Shown: piece after piece, positions 45,581 through 56,100 of the stretch
Numbering within the stretch: position 1 is the first letter of the stretch
How the letters are laid out: each line of letters begins with the position of its first letter
Source: Echinicola jeungdonensis
GTDB lineage: Bacteria > Bacteroidota > Bacteroidia > Cytophagales > Cyclobacteriaceae
Direction: 5' to 3'
Length of the DNA: 64,000 nt
Assembly (NCBI RefSeq): GCF_030409905.1
Contig: NZ_JAUFQT010000001.1
Span: 2,999,001 to 3,063,000 of the forward strand
Made by a program: the position numbers and the translations under genes
The notes under the pieces: generated by a model
The model's database searches: none
The model's input: only the letters and a program-made list of their open reading frames with translations
What the model was told of the DNA's origin: nothing

Positions 45581-47656
45581 TTAATCTTTGTTTTCACTGA
45601 GGGTTTCTTCTACATCTGTAGATTTACCATTATTGGTGGATTTTCCCTTTTCTTTTTCTTCTTCTTCCTTCTCTTCTTTCTCGATTTTTTTATCACGGTC
45701 CTCTGCTTTCCTTGTGAAAGCTTCATAAGTAGTTTCCCGGTCAAATGGCCTTTTGCCAATCAGTTTTTCAAGGTCAGATTGGAAGATGATTTCTTTCTGC
45801 AACAATTCCTTGGCCAAGGTTTCCAGTTCCGGTAACCTATGTTTCAGCAATTCCTTGGTCCTTTCATAGGCAAAACTGATCAACTTTCTCACCTCTTCAT
45901 CAATCGTCTCAGCGGTGGCTTCTGAATAAGGTTTGTTGAAGTTGTATTCATTCGATTTGCTGTCGTAGAAGCTGACATTTCCTATTTTTTCGTTCATACC
46001 ATAAATGGAAACGATGGAATAGGCCATTTTTGTCACCCTTTCCAGGTCACTCAAGGCCCCAGTGGAAATTTTGGCGAAAATCAATTCTTCGGCAGCTCTA
46101 CCACCCAAGGTCATGCACATTTCATCGATCAATTGCTCGGTCTGGTAAAGGAACTGCTCTTTTGGCAGGTATTGCGCATATCCTAGAGCAGCTATTCCCC
46201 TTGGAACAATACTTACTTTTACCAATGGGTCAGCATGCTCCAGGAACCAACCTGCTACAGCGTGACCAGCCTCATGGTAGGCAACGATTTTTTTCTCTTC
46301 AGGAGAAATGATTTTATTTTTCTTTTCAAGGCCACCAATGACACGATCCACGGCATCCTGGAAATCCTGCATATCAACAGCTTCTTTATTTCTTCTTGCA
46401 GCAATCAGGGCAGCCTCATTACAAACATTGGCAATCTCTGCACCCGCAAAACCAGGAGTTTGGGCAGCGAGTTTTTTAGGGTCGATATCCGAACTGGTTT
46501 TGATGGGTTCCAGGTGAACTTTGAAAATAGCTTCCCTTCCAAGAATATCTGGTTTGTCAATGCTGATTTGACGGTCAAAACGACCCGCCCTCAGCAAGGC
46601 GCTGTCCAGCACATCCGGGCGGTTGGTGGCCGCTAAAACAATCACCCCTGTATCGGTACCAAAACCATCCATCTCCACCAGTAAGGAGTTCAGTGTGTTT
46701 TCTCTTTCATCATTGGAACCTGGCATTTGGCCTTTTCCTCTGGAACGGCCAATGGCATCAATTTCGTCAATGAAGATAATACAAGGGGCTTTTTCTTTGG
46801 CCTGCTTGAAAAGGTCACGGACCCTCGCAGCACCCACTCCTACGAACATTTCCACGAAGTCGGAACCTGACAGGGTGAAAAATGGTACGCCTGCTTCACC
46901 TGCTACAGCTTTTGCCAACAAGGTTTTACCAGTACCAGGAGGGCCTACTAACAAAGCACCTTTTGGAATTTTACCACCCAACTTGGTGAATTTGCCGGGG
47001 TTTTTGAGAAACTCCACAATTTCCTGAACTTCTTCTTTGGCTTCATCCAAGCCTGCCACATTGTCAAAAGTGATTTTTACTTTGTTTTCAGCATCAAACA
47101 ATTGGGCTTTGGATTTTCCTACATTGAAAATCTGGCCTCCGGGGCCACTAGGACCTGCCATTCTACGCATCATGATCCAGAATAGGAAGAAAATCAGCAA
47201 TAAAAAGCCGAAGCTTCCAAACCAATTGCCCCAGCTGTCTTCTTTGTCAGCTGTGTATTCTATTTTTTGATCATTAGGTAGATTTCCCTGAAGCTCATCA
47301 AAATATTCTTCAAATGTATCTATAGATGGTATAGTTAATTTATAGTGTGGGCCTGTAGGGCTGAAAAATGGATTTTGATTTTCTAATTCATCCTTGTATC
47401 TCTGATTTTCCAGGGCCTCCTCTTTTAGGGTGATCTTAGCGTAATTTTGATTGTAGATTAATACTACCTTATCTACATCATTGCTCATCACCATTTCCTC
47501 AAACCGCATCTTGGTGATTTCTATCATGGCACTACGGTTATTAAACCAAGTGATTCCGATCAATACAATTACGGCCGTGATGATCAACCAAAGTTGAAAA
47601 TTCGGCTTTTGAGGCGGTTTAGGGATGAACTTTTTATTTTTGTTTTTATCACTCAT
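45581..47656 (-). CDS. ftsH: ATP-dependent zinc metalloprotease FtsH
   Basis: FtsH degrades unfolded or regulatory membrane and cytoplasmic proteins. The 691-residue protein has an N-terminal membrane helix (about 19-38), a periplasmic domain, and a second helix (about 145-165, [20 protein letters not shown]). The AAA+ domain has [30 protein letters not shown] and [23 protein letters not shown] (parts). The peptidase domain has the zinc site [10 protein letters not shown]. The C-terminal tail is acidic and lysine-rich ([19 protein letters not shown]). It lies 63 bases after rsfS on the same strand. Confidence 0.96.
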   Translation of the reverse strand: MSDKNKNKKFIPKPPQKPNFQLWLIITAVIVLIGITWFNNRSAMIEITKMRFEEMVMSNDVDKVVLIYNQNYAKITLKEEALENQRYKDELENQNPFFSPTGPHYKLTIPSIDTFEEYFDELQGNLPNDQKIEYTADKEDSWGNWFGSFGFLLLIFFLFWIMMRRMAGPSGPGGQIFNVGKSKAQLFDAENKVKITFDNVAGLDEAKEEVQEIVEFLKNPGKFTKLGGKIPKGALLVGPPGTGKTLLAKAVAGEAGVPFFTLSGSDFVEMFVGVGAARVRDLFKQAKEKAPCIIFIDEIDAIGRSRGKGQMPGSNDERENTLNSLLVEMDGFGTDTGVIVLAATNRPDVLDSALLRAGRFDRQISIDKPDILGREAIFKVHLEPIKTSSDIDPKKLAAQTPGFAGAEIANVCNEAALIAARRNKEAVDMQDFQDAVDRVIGGLEKKNKIISPEEKKIVAYHEAGHAVAGWFLEHADPLVKVSIVPRGIAALGYAQYLPKEQFLYQTEQLIDEMCMTLGGRAAEELIFAKISTGALSDLERVTKMAYSIVSIYGMNEKIGNVSFYDSKSNEYNFNKPYSEATAETIDEEVRKLISFAYERTKELLKHRLPELETLAKELLQKEIIFQSDLEKLIGKRPFDRETTYEAFTRKAEDRDKKIEKEEKEEEEKEKGKSTNNGKSTDVEETLSENKD

Positions 47657-47719
47657 TGGTCATTAATTAATGCTGTAAACTTTAGGTAAAACGGATTTAA
47701 ACGGTGAAGGTTTGAGCCA

Positions 47720-48067
47720 CTATTTTATTTGGGTGATTTTTGCATCACCCCATAATTCCTCCAATCCATAAAAGGCTCTTTTTTCCTTTAGAAATATGTG
47801 AGCGACTACGTCGACATAATCCACCAGAACCCATTGTCTGGAATTTTTCCCTTCACTTCTCCAAGGTCTTTCTTTATTTTTTTTATAAACTTCCTCTTCT
47901 ATAGAGGTAGAAATGGCTTCTATTTGAGTGTCAGATTGGCCTGAACATATCACAAAAAAATCAGAAACTGAATCGGTTATTTCCCTTAAATCCATCAACA
48001 CAATATCGGAGGCTTTTTTCTCCTCCATCCCTTTCACTATTATTTTACTCAGCTCTTCTGCTGTCAT
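47720..48067 (-). CDS. rsfS: Ribosomal silencing factor RsfS
   Basis: RsfS binds L14 and blocks subunit joining under stress. The 115-residue protein has the family core EEKKASDIVLMDLREITDSVSDFFVICSGQSDTQIEAIS (parts), RPWRSEGKNSRQWVLVDYVDVVAHIF, and FYGLEELWGDA. Length and motif order are normal. It is divergent from birA and upstream of ftsH. The rsfS-ftsH neighbourhood is common in Bacteroidota. Confidence 0.95.
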   Translation of the reverse strand: MTAEELSKIIVKGMEEKKASDIVLMDLREITDSVSDFFVICSGQSDTQIEAISTSIEEEVYKKNKERPWRSEGKNSRQWVLVDYVDVVAHIFLKEKRAFYGLEELWGDAKITQIK

Positions 48068-48155
48068 ACTTTTTATTTGTAATTTTACTTTTCATTTCTG
48101 CTTTACAATAAAAGTTTAAATATCCTTATTGTACCACAAAATAACTAATTATTTG

Positions 48156-48917
48156 ATGCATAAAATCCTTGCCAATACTGTTTTTCTGGGTAAAGATGTG
48201 AAATATCTGACAGAGTGTCATTCCACCAATGACATGGCCGCCCAAGAATACAAGAATGGGCACTTAATAGAAGGTAGCATAATCATTACGGATAAACAAA
48301 CCAAAGGACGGGGGCAAAGAGGCAACCGTTGGTACAGCGAACCAGGAAAAAACTTGACTTTTTCATTGGTACTTACTCCCTGTTTTTTGGATGTCTCCCA
48401 GCAATTTGACCTGAACAGGGCCATTTCCTTGGCTGTTCATGCAGCATTAGAGGATTATGTGAAGGGAATCAAGGTCAAATGGCCCAATGATATAGTTTAT
48501 GAAAATGGGGAAAAAATAGGGGGGATATTAATTGAAAATACCCTAGGGCAAAGAGGAATGGAGCATTCGATTGTGGGGATAGGTTTAAATATCAACCAGA
48601 TTGATTTCCCTTTTCCGGGCCCGGTTTCCATGGCTATTTTGACGGGCGGGGAATTAGATAGGGACGAGTTATTTAAGTCTATTATTCATCATATAGAAAA
48701 AGAATATACCCTATTGAAAAAGGGAAAATTGAAAGGACTCCGGCAATCCTTTAATCAACATTTATACAGGATGGATCAATGGGCAAGTTATCAGGAGCCA
48801 GGAGGAAAACAATTTGAGGCTAAGATTGTTGATGTTAATGCCGAGGGTAAACTTCTTTTGAAAAAACAAGGGGGCGAAATAAAGCATTATACTTTTAAAG
48901 AAGTCCAATTTCTGTAA
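48156..48917 (+). CDS. birA: Biotin-[acetyl-CoA-carboxylase] ligase
   Basis: The ligase activates biotin as biotinoyl-AMP and transfers it to BCCP. From ATG 48156 the product has 253 residues, lacking the N-terminal DNA-binding domain of E. coli BirA. Motifs are STNDMAAQEY, the adenylate loop KGRGQRGNRWYSEPG, IKVKWPNDIVYENGEKIGGIL, and VGIGLNIN. The C-terminal SH3-like part ends HYTFKEVQFL. It is therefore an enzyme only and not a repressor. A TTG at 48129 is open but less likely. Confidence 0.95.
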   Translation: MHKILANTVFLGKDVKYLTECHSTNDMAAQEYKNGHLIEGSIIITDKQTKGRGQRGNRWYSEPGKNLTFSLVLTPCFLDVSQQFDLNRAISLAVHAALEDYVKGIKVKWPNDIVYENGEKIGGILIENTLGQRGMEHSIVGIGLNINQIDFPFPGPVSMAILTGGELDRDELFKSIIHHIEKEYTLLKKGKLKGLRQSFNQHLYRMDQWASYQEPGGKQFEAKIVDVNAEGKLLLKKQGGEIKHYTFKEVQFL

Positions 48918-48950
48918 GGATAATGATTTCGTAATGTCTTTGGGATTGAG

Positions 48951-48958
48951 TAAATTTG
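48951..48958 (+). promoter_or_regulatory. -7 promoter box of ahcY
   Basis: TAAATTTG matches TAnnTTTG exactly and lies 33 bases before the ahcY start. A TTTC about 20 bases upstream could be a weak -33 element. Confidence 0.5.
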
Positions 48959-48991
48959 CAGTCGAAATTTTAATATCTAAACGATAAATTC

Positions 48992-50308
48992 ATGTCAGAA
49001 ACTACATCCAAATACGTCAAGTATAAAGTAAAGGATATTTCCTTGGCTGATTGGGGCCGAAAAGAAATCAGATTAGCAGAGGCAGAAATGCCAGGTTTGA
49101 TGGCCTTGAGAGAAGAATATGGTGCTTCTAAACCCTTGAAAGGGGCGAAAATTGCTGGATGTTTGCACATGACCATCCAAACTGCCGTTTTGATTGAAAC
49201 CCTAATCGAATTGGGGGCTGAGGTGACTTGGTCTTCCTGTAATATTTTTTCTACCCAGGATCATGCCGCCGCAGCCATTGCCGCTGCAGGAGTTTCTGTC
49301 TATGCATGGAAGGGGATGACTGCTGAAGAGTTTGACTGGTGCATCGAACAGACTCTTTTCTTTGGAGAAGAAAAAGAACCATTGAACATGATTTTGGATG
49401 ATGGTGGTGACTTGACCAATATGGTATTGGATAAATATCCAGAATTGGTAGCAGGCATCAAAGGACTTTCTGAAGAGACAACTACCGGGGTTCACAGACT
49501 TTATGAAAGAATGAAAAATGGAACCCTGCCAATGCCTGCCATCAATGTGAATGACTCGGTAACCAAATCCAAGTTTGATAATAAATACGGTTGTAAGGAA
49601 TCCTTGGTGGATGCCATCAGAAGAGCAACCGATGTGATGTTGGCCGGGAAAGTGGCTGTTGTGGCTGGATATGGAGATGTAGGAAAAGGTTCTTCGGCCT
49701 CTTTGAGAGGAGCAGGAGCTAGGGTGATTGTTACTGAAATTGATCCTATTTGTGCCCTTCAGGCTTCTATGGATGGTTTTGAAGTGAAAACCATGATCAA
49801 TGCAGTAAAAGAGGCAGATATCGTGGTAACTGCTACTGGTAACAAAGACATTATTACCGGAGAACATTTCAAAGCCATGAAAGACAAAACCATTGTTTGT
49901 AACATTGGCCACTTTGATAATGAAATTGATGTTGCCTGGTTGAATAACAATTATGGAGATAGCAGAGATGAAATCAAGCCTCAGGTTGATCTTTACAATG
50001 TAAATGGGCATGATATTATCCTTTTGGCAGAAGGGAGATTGGTAAATTTGGGCTGTGCTACCGGCCACCCATCATTTGTGATGTCCAATTCATTTACCAA
50101 TCAGACATTGGCACAATTGGAATTATGGTCCAATACAGATAAATATGAAAACAAGGTTTATGTATTGCCTAAACACCTGGATGAAAAAGTGGCTGAGCTT
50201 CACCTGAAAAAATTGGGTGTTGAATTAGAAACGTTGACTGAAGATCAAGCCAAATATATTGGTGTGGAGGTAAATGGTCCATTCAAGCCAGATTACTACA
50301 GATATTAA
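48992..50308 (+). CDS. ahcY: Adenosylhomocysteinase
   Basis: AhcY splits S-adenosylhomocysteine to adenosine and homocysteine, so it relieves product inhibition of methyltransferases. The 438-residue protein has [42 protein letters not shown], and [14 protein letters not shown]. The NAD site is [18 protein letters not shown] and is followed by [15 protein letters not shown]. The C terminus FKPDYYRY matches the family. A perfect TAnnTTTG box lies upstream and a strong terminator downstream. Confidence 0.97.
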   Translation: MSETTSKYVKYKVKDISLADWGRKEIRLAEAEMPGLMALREEYGASKPLKGAKIAGCLHMTIQTAVLIETLIELGAEVTWSSCNIFSTQDHAAAAIAAAGVSVYAWKGMTAEEFDWCIEQTLFFGEEKEPLNMILDDGGDLTNMVLDKYPELVAGIKGLSEETTTGVHRLYERMKNGTLPMPAINVNDSVTKSKFDNKYGCKESLVDAIRRATDVMLAGKVAVVAGYGDVGKGSSASLRGAGARVIVTEIDPICALQASMDGFEVKTMINAVKEADIVVTATGNKDIITGEHFKAMKDKTIVCNIGHFDNEIDVAWLNNNYGDSRDEIKPQVDLYNVNGHDIILLAEGRLVNLGCATGHPSFVMSNSFTNQTLAQLELWSNTDKYENKVYVLPKHLDEKVAELHLKKLGVELETLTEDQAKYIGVEVNGPFKPDYYRY

Positions 50309-50330
50309 TATTTTATTACCAAATATTTTT

Positions 50331-50356
50331 AAAAAGCCGCCGTTGAGCGGCTTTTT
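50331..50356 (+). terminator. Rho-independent terminator of ahcY
   Basis: AAAAAGCCGC (50331-50340) pairs with GCGGCTTTTT (50347-50356) around the loop CGTTGA and is followed by more T residues. Confidence 0.9.
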
Positions 50357-50404
50357 TTATTTTTATAGGTATATTGATACTATGACTTTTAATTGTTTAG
50401 ACTT

Positions 50405-51277
50405 ATGAAAAATTTGGAAGGAATGCTCAAAGAAGATGCTCTGGAAGGAAAAACCATCCTGATAACAGGTGGTGGGACAGGCCTTGGGAGATCTATGGGA
50501 AAATATTTTCTCCAATTGGGTGCCAATTTGATCATTGCAAGCAGGAAAAAGGATGTTTTGCAAGAAACAGCCAAGAAGCTTGAAAATGAAACGGGTAGGC
50601 AGGTTTTGCCCTTGGTATGTGATGTCAGAGATAAGGTTCAAGTGGAAACCATGTGGGCAAAAGCTAGTCAGGAATTTGAAGAAATTAATGGTGTAGTCAA
50701 TTGTGCTGCAGGAAATTTTATCTGCCCAACCGAACGGCTTTCTGCGAATGCATTTGACACCGTGGTGGACATAGTTTTGAAGGGTACTTCTAATATGACC
50801 CTAACTGCCGGAAAGCATTGGATCCATAATAATCAGGAAGGGGTGTTTTTAAATATTGTTACCACTTATTCCTGGACGGGCTCGGCATTTGTTGTTCCTA
50901 GTGCTGCTGCCAAGGCAGGGGTTTTGGCCATGACCCGCTCTTTGGCTGTGGAATGGGCCAAATATAATATCCGTACCAATGCTATAGCTCCTGGTCCATT
51001 TCCTACCGAAGGGGCTTTTAGTCGGTTGATGCCCGGAGAGTTGGCAGATGAATTTAACCCAGCCAGGAAAATCCCACTCAAAAGGGTAGGAGAGCATCAG
51101 GAGTTGGCCAATTTGGCAGCTTATTTAATGTCTGATTATTCGGGATACATCAATGGGGAGGTAGTCACAATCGATGGAGGAGAATGGCTCCAGGGGGCTG
51201 GGGAGTTTAATCATTTAAGGAATATTCCAGAAGAACTTTGGGATTCTTTGGAAGAGGTTAGGAATAAGAAAAAATAA
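50405..51277 (+). CDS. SDR-family oxidoreductase, 2,4-dienoyl-CoA reductase-like
   Basis: From ATG 50405 the product has 290 residues with a Rossmann NAD(P) site (TILITGGGTGLGRSMGKYF) and INGVVNCAAGNFICPTERLS. The active-site region TYSWTGSAFVVPSAAAKAGVLAMTRSLAVEWAK (parts), with Tyr and Lys, is of the mitochondrial/peroxisomal DECR type. IAPGPFPTEGAFSRL and YINGEVVTIDGGEW follow. The predicted reaction is NADPH reduction of a 2,4-dienoyl-CoA in unsaturated fatty acid breakdown. The TTG at 50393 is an unlikely start. It stands alone. Confidence 0.88.
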   Translation: MKNLEGMLKEDALEGKTILITGGGTGLGRSMGKYFLQLGANLIIASRKKDVLQETAKKLENETGRQVLPLVCDVRDKVQVETMWAKASQEFEEINGVVNCAAGNFICPTERLSANAFDTVVDIVLKGTSNMTLTAGKHWIHNNQEGVFLNIVTTYSWTGSAFVVPSAAAKAGVLAMTRSLAVEWAKYNIRTNAIAPGPFPTEGAFSRLMPGELADEFNPARKIPLKRVGEHQELANLAAYLMSDYSGYINGEVVTIDGGEWLQGAGEFNHLRNIPEELWDSLEEVRNKKK

Positions 51278-51449
51278 AGGTGAGGGGTTAGATTTGAGTC
51301 CCCTGCTTTGCACTAGCCCACCAAACCTAGTGAATTAACAAAGCCAATATAAAAAAAATGAAAATTAAGAATGAATTGTCTTTTTGACTTAGCGTAACCC
51401 TCCGATTCGACGATCCCACGGTTTTACAATTCGACAAAATTCCTGATAA

Positions 51450-51989
51450 TTACAAATGAGGTGAAATTGCCCTTTCTGATTGCTTGGCCACAAATTCATC
51501 TGAACCCTTTGGAAATAAACTGATTGATCCATTCCAAGTGGGTAAATATTGATGTATGTTTGTTTCGTCAATCACCGATGCATCAATAAAATACCATTTT
51601 CCTGAATTTTCATTGGAAACCGCAATAAGGGTGTTTTCGGAAATCAGTTTACCTCCCGGTACGTCCAAAATGGATTTTACAGGGATCAAGGCATGAATTT
51701 CACCATTTGATTTGGTTATCTTTTTGGCCTTTCCCATTTTAATTTCCTTTAATTCCACCCCAGTGGATTTTTGAAAATCAATGATGTCCACCAAAGCATT
51801 CCTTAAAGCCTCTTTTCCTCCTGATTTTTGAAGAACATATGGGTAGGTGAAATCAATCAATGTTTCCACATCTTCCGATAATTGTGCTTTTGAATATTCC
51901 TGGGCAGCTTGATCCAGGGATGTTTGTTGCGCTTGACTACCTGTATAAGAAACTAATAAAAAAAGAGGTAGGATTAGGGACTTGATCAT
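51450..51989 (-). CDS. Secreted hypothetical protein (179 aa)
   Basis: I do not recognise a family with certainty. There is a signal peptide (SLILPLFLLVSYTGSQAQ). The body mixes helix and strand (AAQEYSKAQLSEDVETLIDF, EIKMGKAKKITKSNGEIHAL, NSGKWYFIDASVIDETNI), a pattern that resembles NTF2/SnoaL-like alpha+beta folds. There are no cysteines after the signal. It is convergent with the SDR gene. A periplasmic location is likely; the function is unknown. Confidence 0.72.
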   Translation of the reverse strand: MIKSLILPLFLLVSYTGSQAQQTSLDQAAQEYSKAQLSEDVETLIDFTYPYVLQKSGGKEALRNALVDIIDFQKSTGVELKEIKMGKAKKITKSNGEIHALIPVKSILDVPGGKLISENTLIAVSNENSGKWYFIDASVIDETNIHQYLPTWNGSISLFPKGSDEFVAKQSERAISPHL

Positions 51990-52077
51990 TCAGATGGATT
52001 TTGTTTTTCGCAAAGGTAAAGTATTAAATGTCTGAATACAAGAAGGTTAAAAATGTTTACGGTTTTGGTAATTTTCC

Positions 52078-52266
52078 TTATTCCTCAAGTGAATTTGTTG
52101 AAAAAAATATAATTTCTTCTCCATCTACTTCGAAACTGATTTCAATGGGCCGGCAACAAACTTCGCAATCTTCAATATATTTTTGCCTGGGGACACTTAG
52201 GTCCAAAATCACTGAGATTGTGGAAAAACAATAAGGGCAGGTAAAGAATTGTTCTTTGGTTAGCAT
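52078..52266 (-). CDS. CPXCG-motif cysteine-rich protein
   Basis: From ATG 52266 the product has 62 residues with four cysteines in two pairs: FFTCPYCFSTISVILDLS and YIEDCEVCCRPIEISF. This matches the small CPXCG-type zinc-ribbon family known mostly from Gram-negative bacteria. An ORF in the opposite direction (52028-52234) overlaps it; the zinc-ribbon pattern and conserved DCEVCC support the minus strand. The TTG at 52284 adds six residues that are not expected. The function of the family is unknown. Confidence 0.8.
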   Translation of the reverse strand: MLTKEQFFTCPYCFSTISVILDLSVPRQKYIEDCEVCCRPIEISFEVDGEEIIFFSTNSLEE

Positions 52267-52504
52267 GTTTCTGATAATAGTCAATACATAAAAATAGGTT
52301 TTTGGGAGGAAGGAATCAAGTTGTCTTATCCAGGGGAATAGTTTTTCCTTTTGAATATTTATTAAGGAATCCGGCTTAAGTTAATGGATAATTTGCCCAA
52401 ACTACCCTATAAAGTCCAAGTTTTTGAGTTGCCTTCATTTCTAATTAAATAGTAGCGTATTAATTTTAACAAAGATTATATAAAACTTCCCAGAAAACCT
52501 TTTT

Positions 52505-52512
52505 TATATTTG
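52505..52512 (+). promoter_or_regulatory. -7 promoter box of the metal-efflux cluster
   Basis: TATATTTG matches TAnnTTTG and lies 15 bases before the ATG at 52528. A -33 TTTG is not evident. Confidence 0.45.
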
Positions 52513-52527
52513 TAAGTAATATTTGTC

Positions 52528-52914
52528 ATGAGACGATTGCTTCAAATATCGCTATTGTTGATCTACCTGATGCTGAATGCTGGTTTGAGTTATTCCTTGC
52601 ATTTTTGTGGGGAGGACTTTGCTAGGATCAATTTATTTGGAGAAGACAAAACATGCTGTCCTGAAGGGGAGGAAAAGCCGGGGTGTTGTGATGATATTTC
52701 CCATATTGACCTCCAAAATGGAGATGAAAACCCAACCTCAATCCCTCATTATCAATTTTTGAAAGCTGAAATAGCTCCTGTCCCTAAACTACTTTTTGAT
52801 ATATTGGATTGTCTTTCTCAAAACCTGGAATTAAAACCTCTACTTTATCAGGAGGATAATGCACCTCCTGAGGAAAACTCCCTTCATATCCGTCATCAGG
52901 TGTTTTTGATTTAG
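52528..52914 (+). CDS. HYC_CC_PP family protein, first gene of the metal-efflux cluster
   Basis: The 128-residue secreted protein has a signal peptide (LLQISLLLIYLMLNAGLSYS). Cysteine pairs follow: SLHFCGEDFARI, DKTCCPEGEE and PGCCDDISH, then a helical C terminus. The HFCG...CC...CC arrangement defines the Bacteroidota HYC_CC_PP family, often found near metal efflux genes. The clustered thiols suggest metal binding or sensing in the periplasm. It lies 275 bases upstream of the RND pump gene. The function is inferred from context. Confidence 0.78.
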   Translation: MRRLLQISLLLIYLMLNAGLSYSLHFCGEDFARINLFGEDKTCCPEGEEKPGCCDDISHIDLQNGDENPTSIPHYQFLKAEIAPVPKLLFDILDCLSQNLELKPLLYQEDNAPPEENSLHIRHQVFLI

Positions 52915-52989
52915 CATTTTTCGAGTGATTAATGGTTTTTCCCTATTGAATGCTGCTCAATGCCATTAAGTTATTGAAACAATGGTTTT

Positions 52990-53065
52990 ACGCAAAGATG
53001 CAATAGGCAGTAAAGTTTTCTTATTTATAAACCTTTAAAACTTTGCGACTTTTGTTCCTCCGCGT
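52990..53065. repeat. Imperfect inverted repeat of the ACGCAAAG type
   Basis: The left arm starts ACGCAAAGATGCAATAGGCA (52990) and continues to TAAAGTTTT (53019). The right arm starts AAAACTTTGCGACTTTTG (53037) and ends CCGCGT (53065). The arms are complementary with mismatches. It resembles AC-GCAAAG palindromes scattered in intergenic DNA of many Bacteroidota genomes. Confidence 0.6.
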
Positions 53066-53189
53066 GGAATTTTAAATTTCTTCATTTAATAGCAGGGCAT
53101 TGCAGTTGGAGATGCCATGCTGAAAAGTTCAAATAATCTGGACTTACCTTCCTAATTTATTCTTTAAATTACCTGTTTGGTATTTTATC

Positions 53190-56100
53190 ATGTTAAATAA
53201 GATTATCAAATACTTCCTAGAGAACAAACTGGTAACCGTTCTCCTGATTTTGGGCTTAATCATTTGGGGGATTGTGACTGCCCCATTTGGTTGGAAATTG
53301 GAGCCATTACCCTCCGATCCGGTACCGGTAGATGCCATTCCCGATATTGGTGAAAACCAACAAATTGTTTTTACCCAATGGGCAGGTAGGTCTCCGCAGG
53401 ATATTGAGGATCAAATCTCCTATCCCTTAACTACCTATCTTTTGGGAATCCCCGGGGTAAAATCCATTCGAAGTACCTCCATTTTTGGGTTTTCCAGCAT
53501 ATATATCATTTTCAATGAGGAGGTGGAGTTTTATTGGTCCAGATCAAGGATACTTGAAAAGCTCAATGCACTCCCTGCAGGTTTGCTTCCAGAAAGTGTT
53601 CAGCCTGCCTTGGGGCCGGATGCAACCGCCTTGGGTCAGATATTTTGGTACACCCTCGAAGGCCGGGATCCGGAGGGAAATCCAACAGGTGGCTGGGATT
53701 TGCATGAAATCCGGTCTGTTCAGGATTTTTATGTGAAATATGGATTAAATGCCACAGAAGGAGTTTCTGAAGTAGCTTCAATTGGGGGCTTTGTTCAAGA
53801 GTACCAGGTGGACGTGGATCCTGATGCATTGAAAGCTTATGATATTTCGCTTCATAAAGTAATGCAAGCCGTCCAAAAGTCTAATAAGGATGTTGGGGCT
53901 AAAACCATTGAAATTAATCAGGCGGAATACCTTGTTCGGGGTTTGGGCTATGTGAGAAAAGTGGAGGATATTGAAAAAGCAGTAGTTGCCGTTCAGGACA
54001 ATGTTCCTATACGCATCCAGGATATTGGAAGAGTCAGCTTAGGGCCTGCTACCAGAAGGGGTATTTTGGATAAGGATGGAGCAGAAGTCGTTGGAGGAGT
54101 GGTGGTGGCCAGGTATGGTGCCAATCCCATGAAGGTTATCAATAATGTAAAAGCAAGGATCAAGGAGATTGCACCTGGCCTTCCTCAAAAGACTCTGGGC
54201 AATGGGGTGAAAAGCCAACTGACTATTGTGCCTTTTTATGACCGCTCCGAATTGATCCATGAAACTTTAGGGACCCTTGAGGAAGCCTTGTCTTTGGAAA
54301 TATTGATTTCCATTTTGGTGGTGATTGTGATGGTTTATAACCTGAGAGCTTCCTTGCTGATATCCAGCTTGCTGCCTATTGCCGTATTGATGGTATTTAT
54401 TGCCATGAGGTATTTCGGGGTGGATGCCAATATTGTTGCCCTTTCCGGGATCGCCATTGCTATTGGTACCATGGTTGATTTAGGTATTATTCTGTCCGAA
54501 AATATCATTAAACACATGGAGGAGGCACCGGAAGGGCAAAGCCTAATAGAAACAATTTACCGTGGAGCTTCCGAAGTGTCGGCAGCAATATTGACAGCAG
54601 TTTCAACTACAATTGTCAGCTTTATTCCAGTATTTACCATGCAGGCTGCCGAGGGGAAATTGTTTGGGCCATTGGCCTTTACCAAAACCTTTGCCCTTAT
54701 AGCTGCCCTGATTGTTTCCCTTTTGATACTGCCCACTTTGGCCCACTGGTTTTTCGGGATCAACATAAAAAATCCGAAGGCAAAACAATGGAGCAATATT
54801 GCATTGTTGGGGATAGGCCTGGTTGGGCTTTTATTGGGGCATATATGGGCCGGAACTGTTTTGGCGGTTTATGGAGCCGTTTTCATCTTGAAAAAAAGAT
54901 TTTTGTCCAAGGAAAATCCAGTAAAAAACTGGAAGGGAAAGCTCCTTAAAAATGTGGACCTCATCATCATAGGTTTAAGTGTGGTCTGGCTTTTGGCCAA
55001 ATATTGGCTGCCACTGGGACCTGGAAAAAGCTTGATCCTCAATGCTCTTTTTGTTTTCCTTTTGGTAGGGCTTATTCTTGGGGCATTTATTCTGTTGGAA
55101 TATTATTATAAATCCCTTTTGAAATGGTGCCTTGAAAATAAAGGTAAGTTTTTACTGATCCCCAGCCTTTTCATAATCCTGGGTTTAAATATTTGGTTGG
55201 GATTTGATAAGCTATTTGGGTTTGTGGCCAATGGCCTTGAAAAAGTGGGTTGGGAGATCCGCAATACTTCCGTTTGGTCAGGTTTGACCCACCAATTCCC
55301 TGGAATAGGAAAGGAGTTTATGCCTTCTCTGGATGAAGGGAGTTTTCTGTTGATGCCTACTTCTATGCCCCATTCAGGAATTGCCTATAACCGGGAAGTA
55401 TTGGGGCAAATGGACATGATGCTGACCAATATCCCTGAGGTAGAGCTGACAGTGGGTAAACTGGGAAGGGTGGAATCAGCCCTGGATCCTGCACCCATTT
55501 CCATGTTTGAAAACATTATCAATTATAAACCGGAATATGTGCTCAATGAAAAAGGATTTAGGGTCCGTTTTAAAGTTGATAAAATGGACCGATTCATTTT
55601 AGCATCAGGTGATAGTTTGTCAAATGAAGATGCCTTAAATCAAGGGGTTACAAAGGATCAGTTGATTCAGGATGATAATGGGCAATATTTCAGGAATTGG
55701 CGTTCCCATATCCAATCTCCGGATGATATTTGGGAGGAAATAGTCAAAGTTACCCAGATTCCGGGGATTACCTCGGCACCAAAACTCCAACCCATTGAAA
55801 CCCGCTTGGTGATGCTTCAAACCGGAATGCGAGCTCCAATGGGGATAAAGGTCTATGGGCCTGATCTGAAAACCATCGAACAGTTTGGCCTACAATTGGA
55901 AACCATTTTAAAGGAAGTCCCTTCGGTCAAGAGTGAGGCAGTTTTTGCTGACCGGATCGTGGGTAAACCTTACCTCCATTTGAATATCAACAGGGAGGAA
56001 ATTTCCCGGTATGGGTTGAATGTGGAGGATATACAGCAAACCATAGAAACGGCAATTGGGGGAATGAAAATTACTTCTACTGTAGAAGGAAGAGAGCGGT

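Noticed and set aside
52028..52234. Plus-strand ORF of 68 codons opposite the CPXCG gene
   Set aside because: The minus-strand ORF has the conserved two-cysteine-pair motif; the plus ORF has no recognisable pattern.
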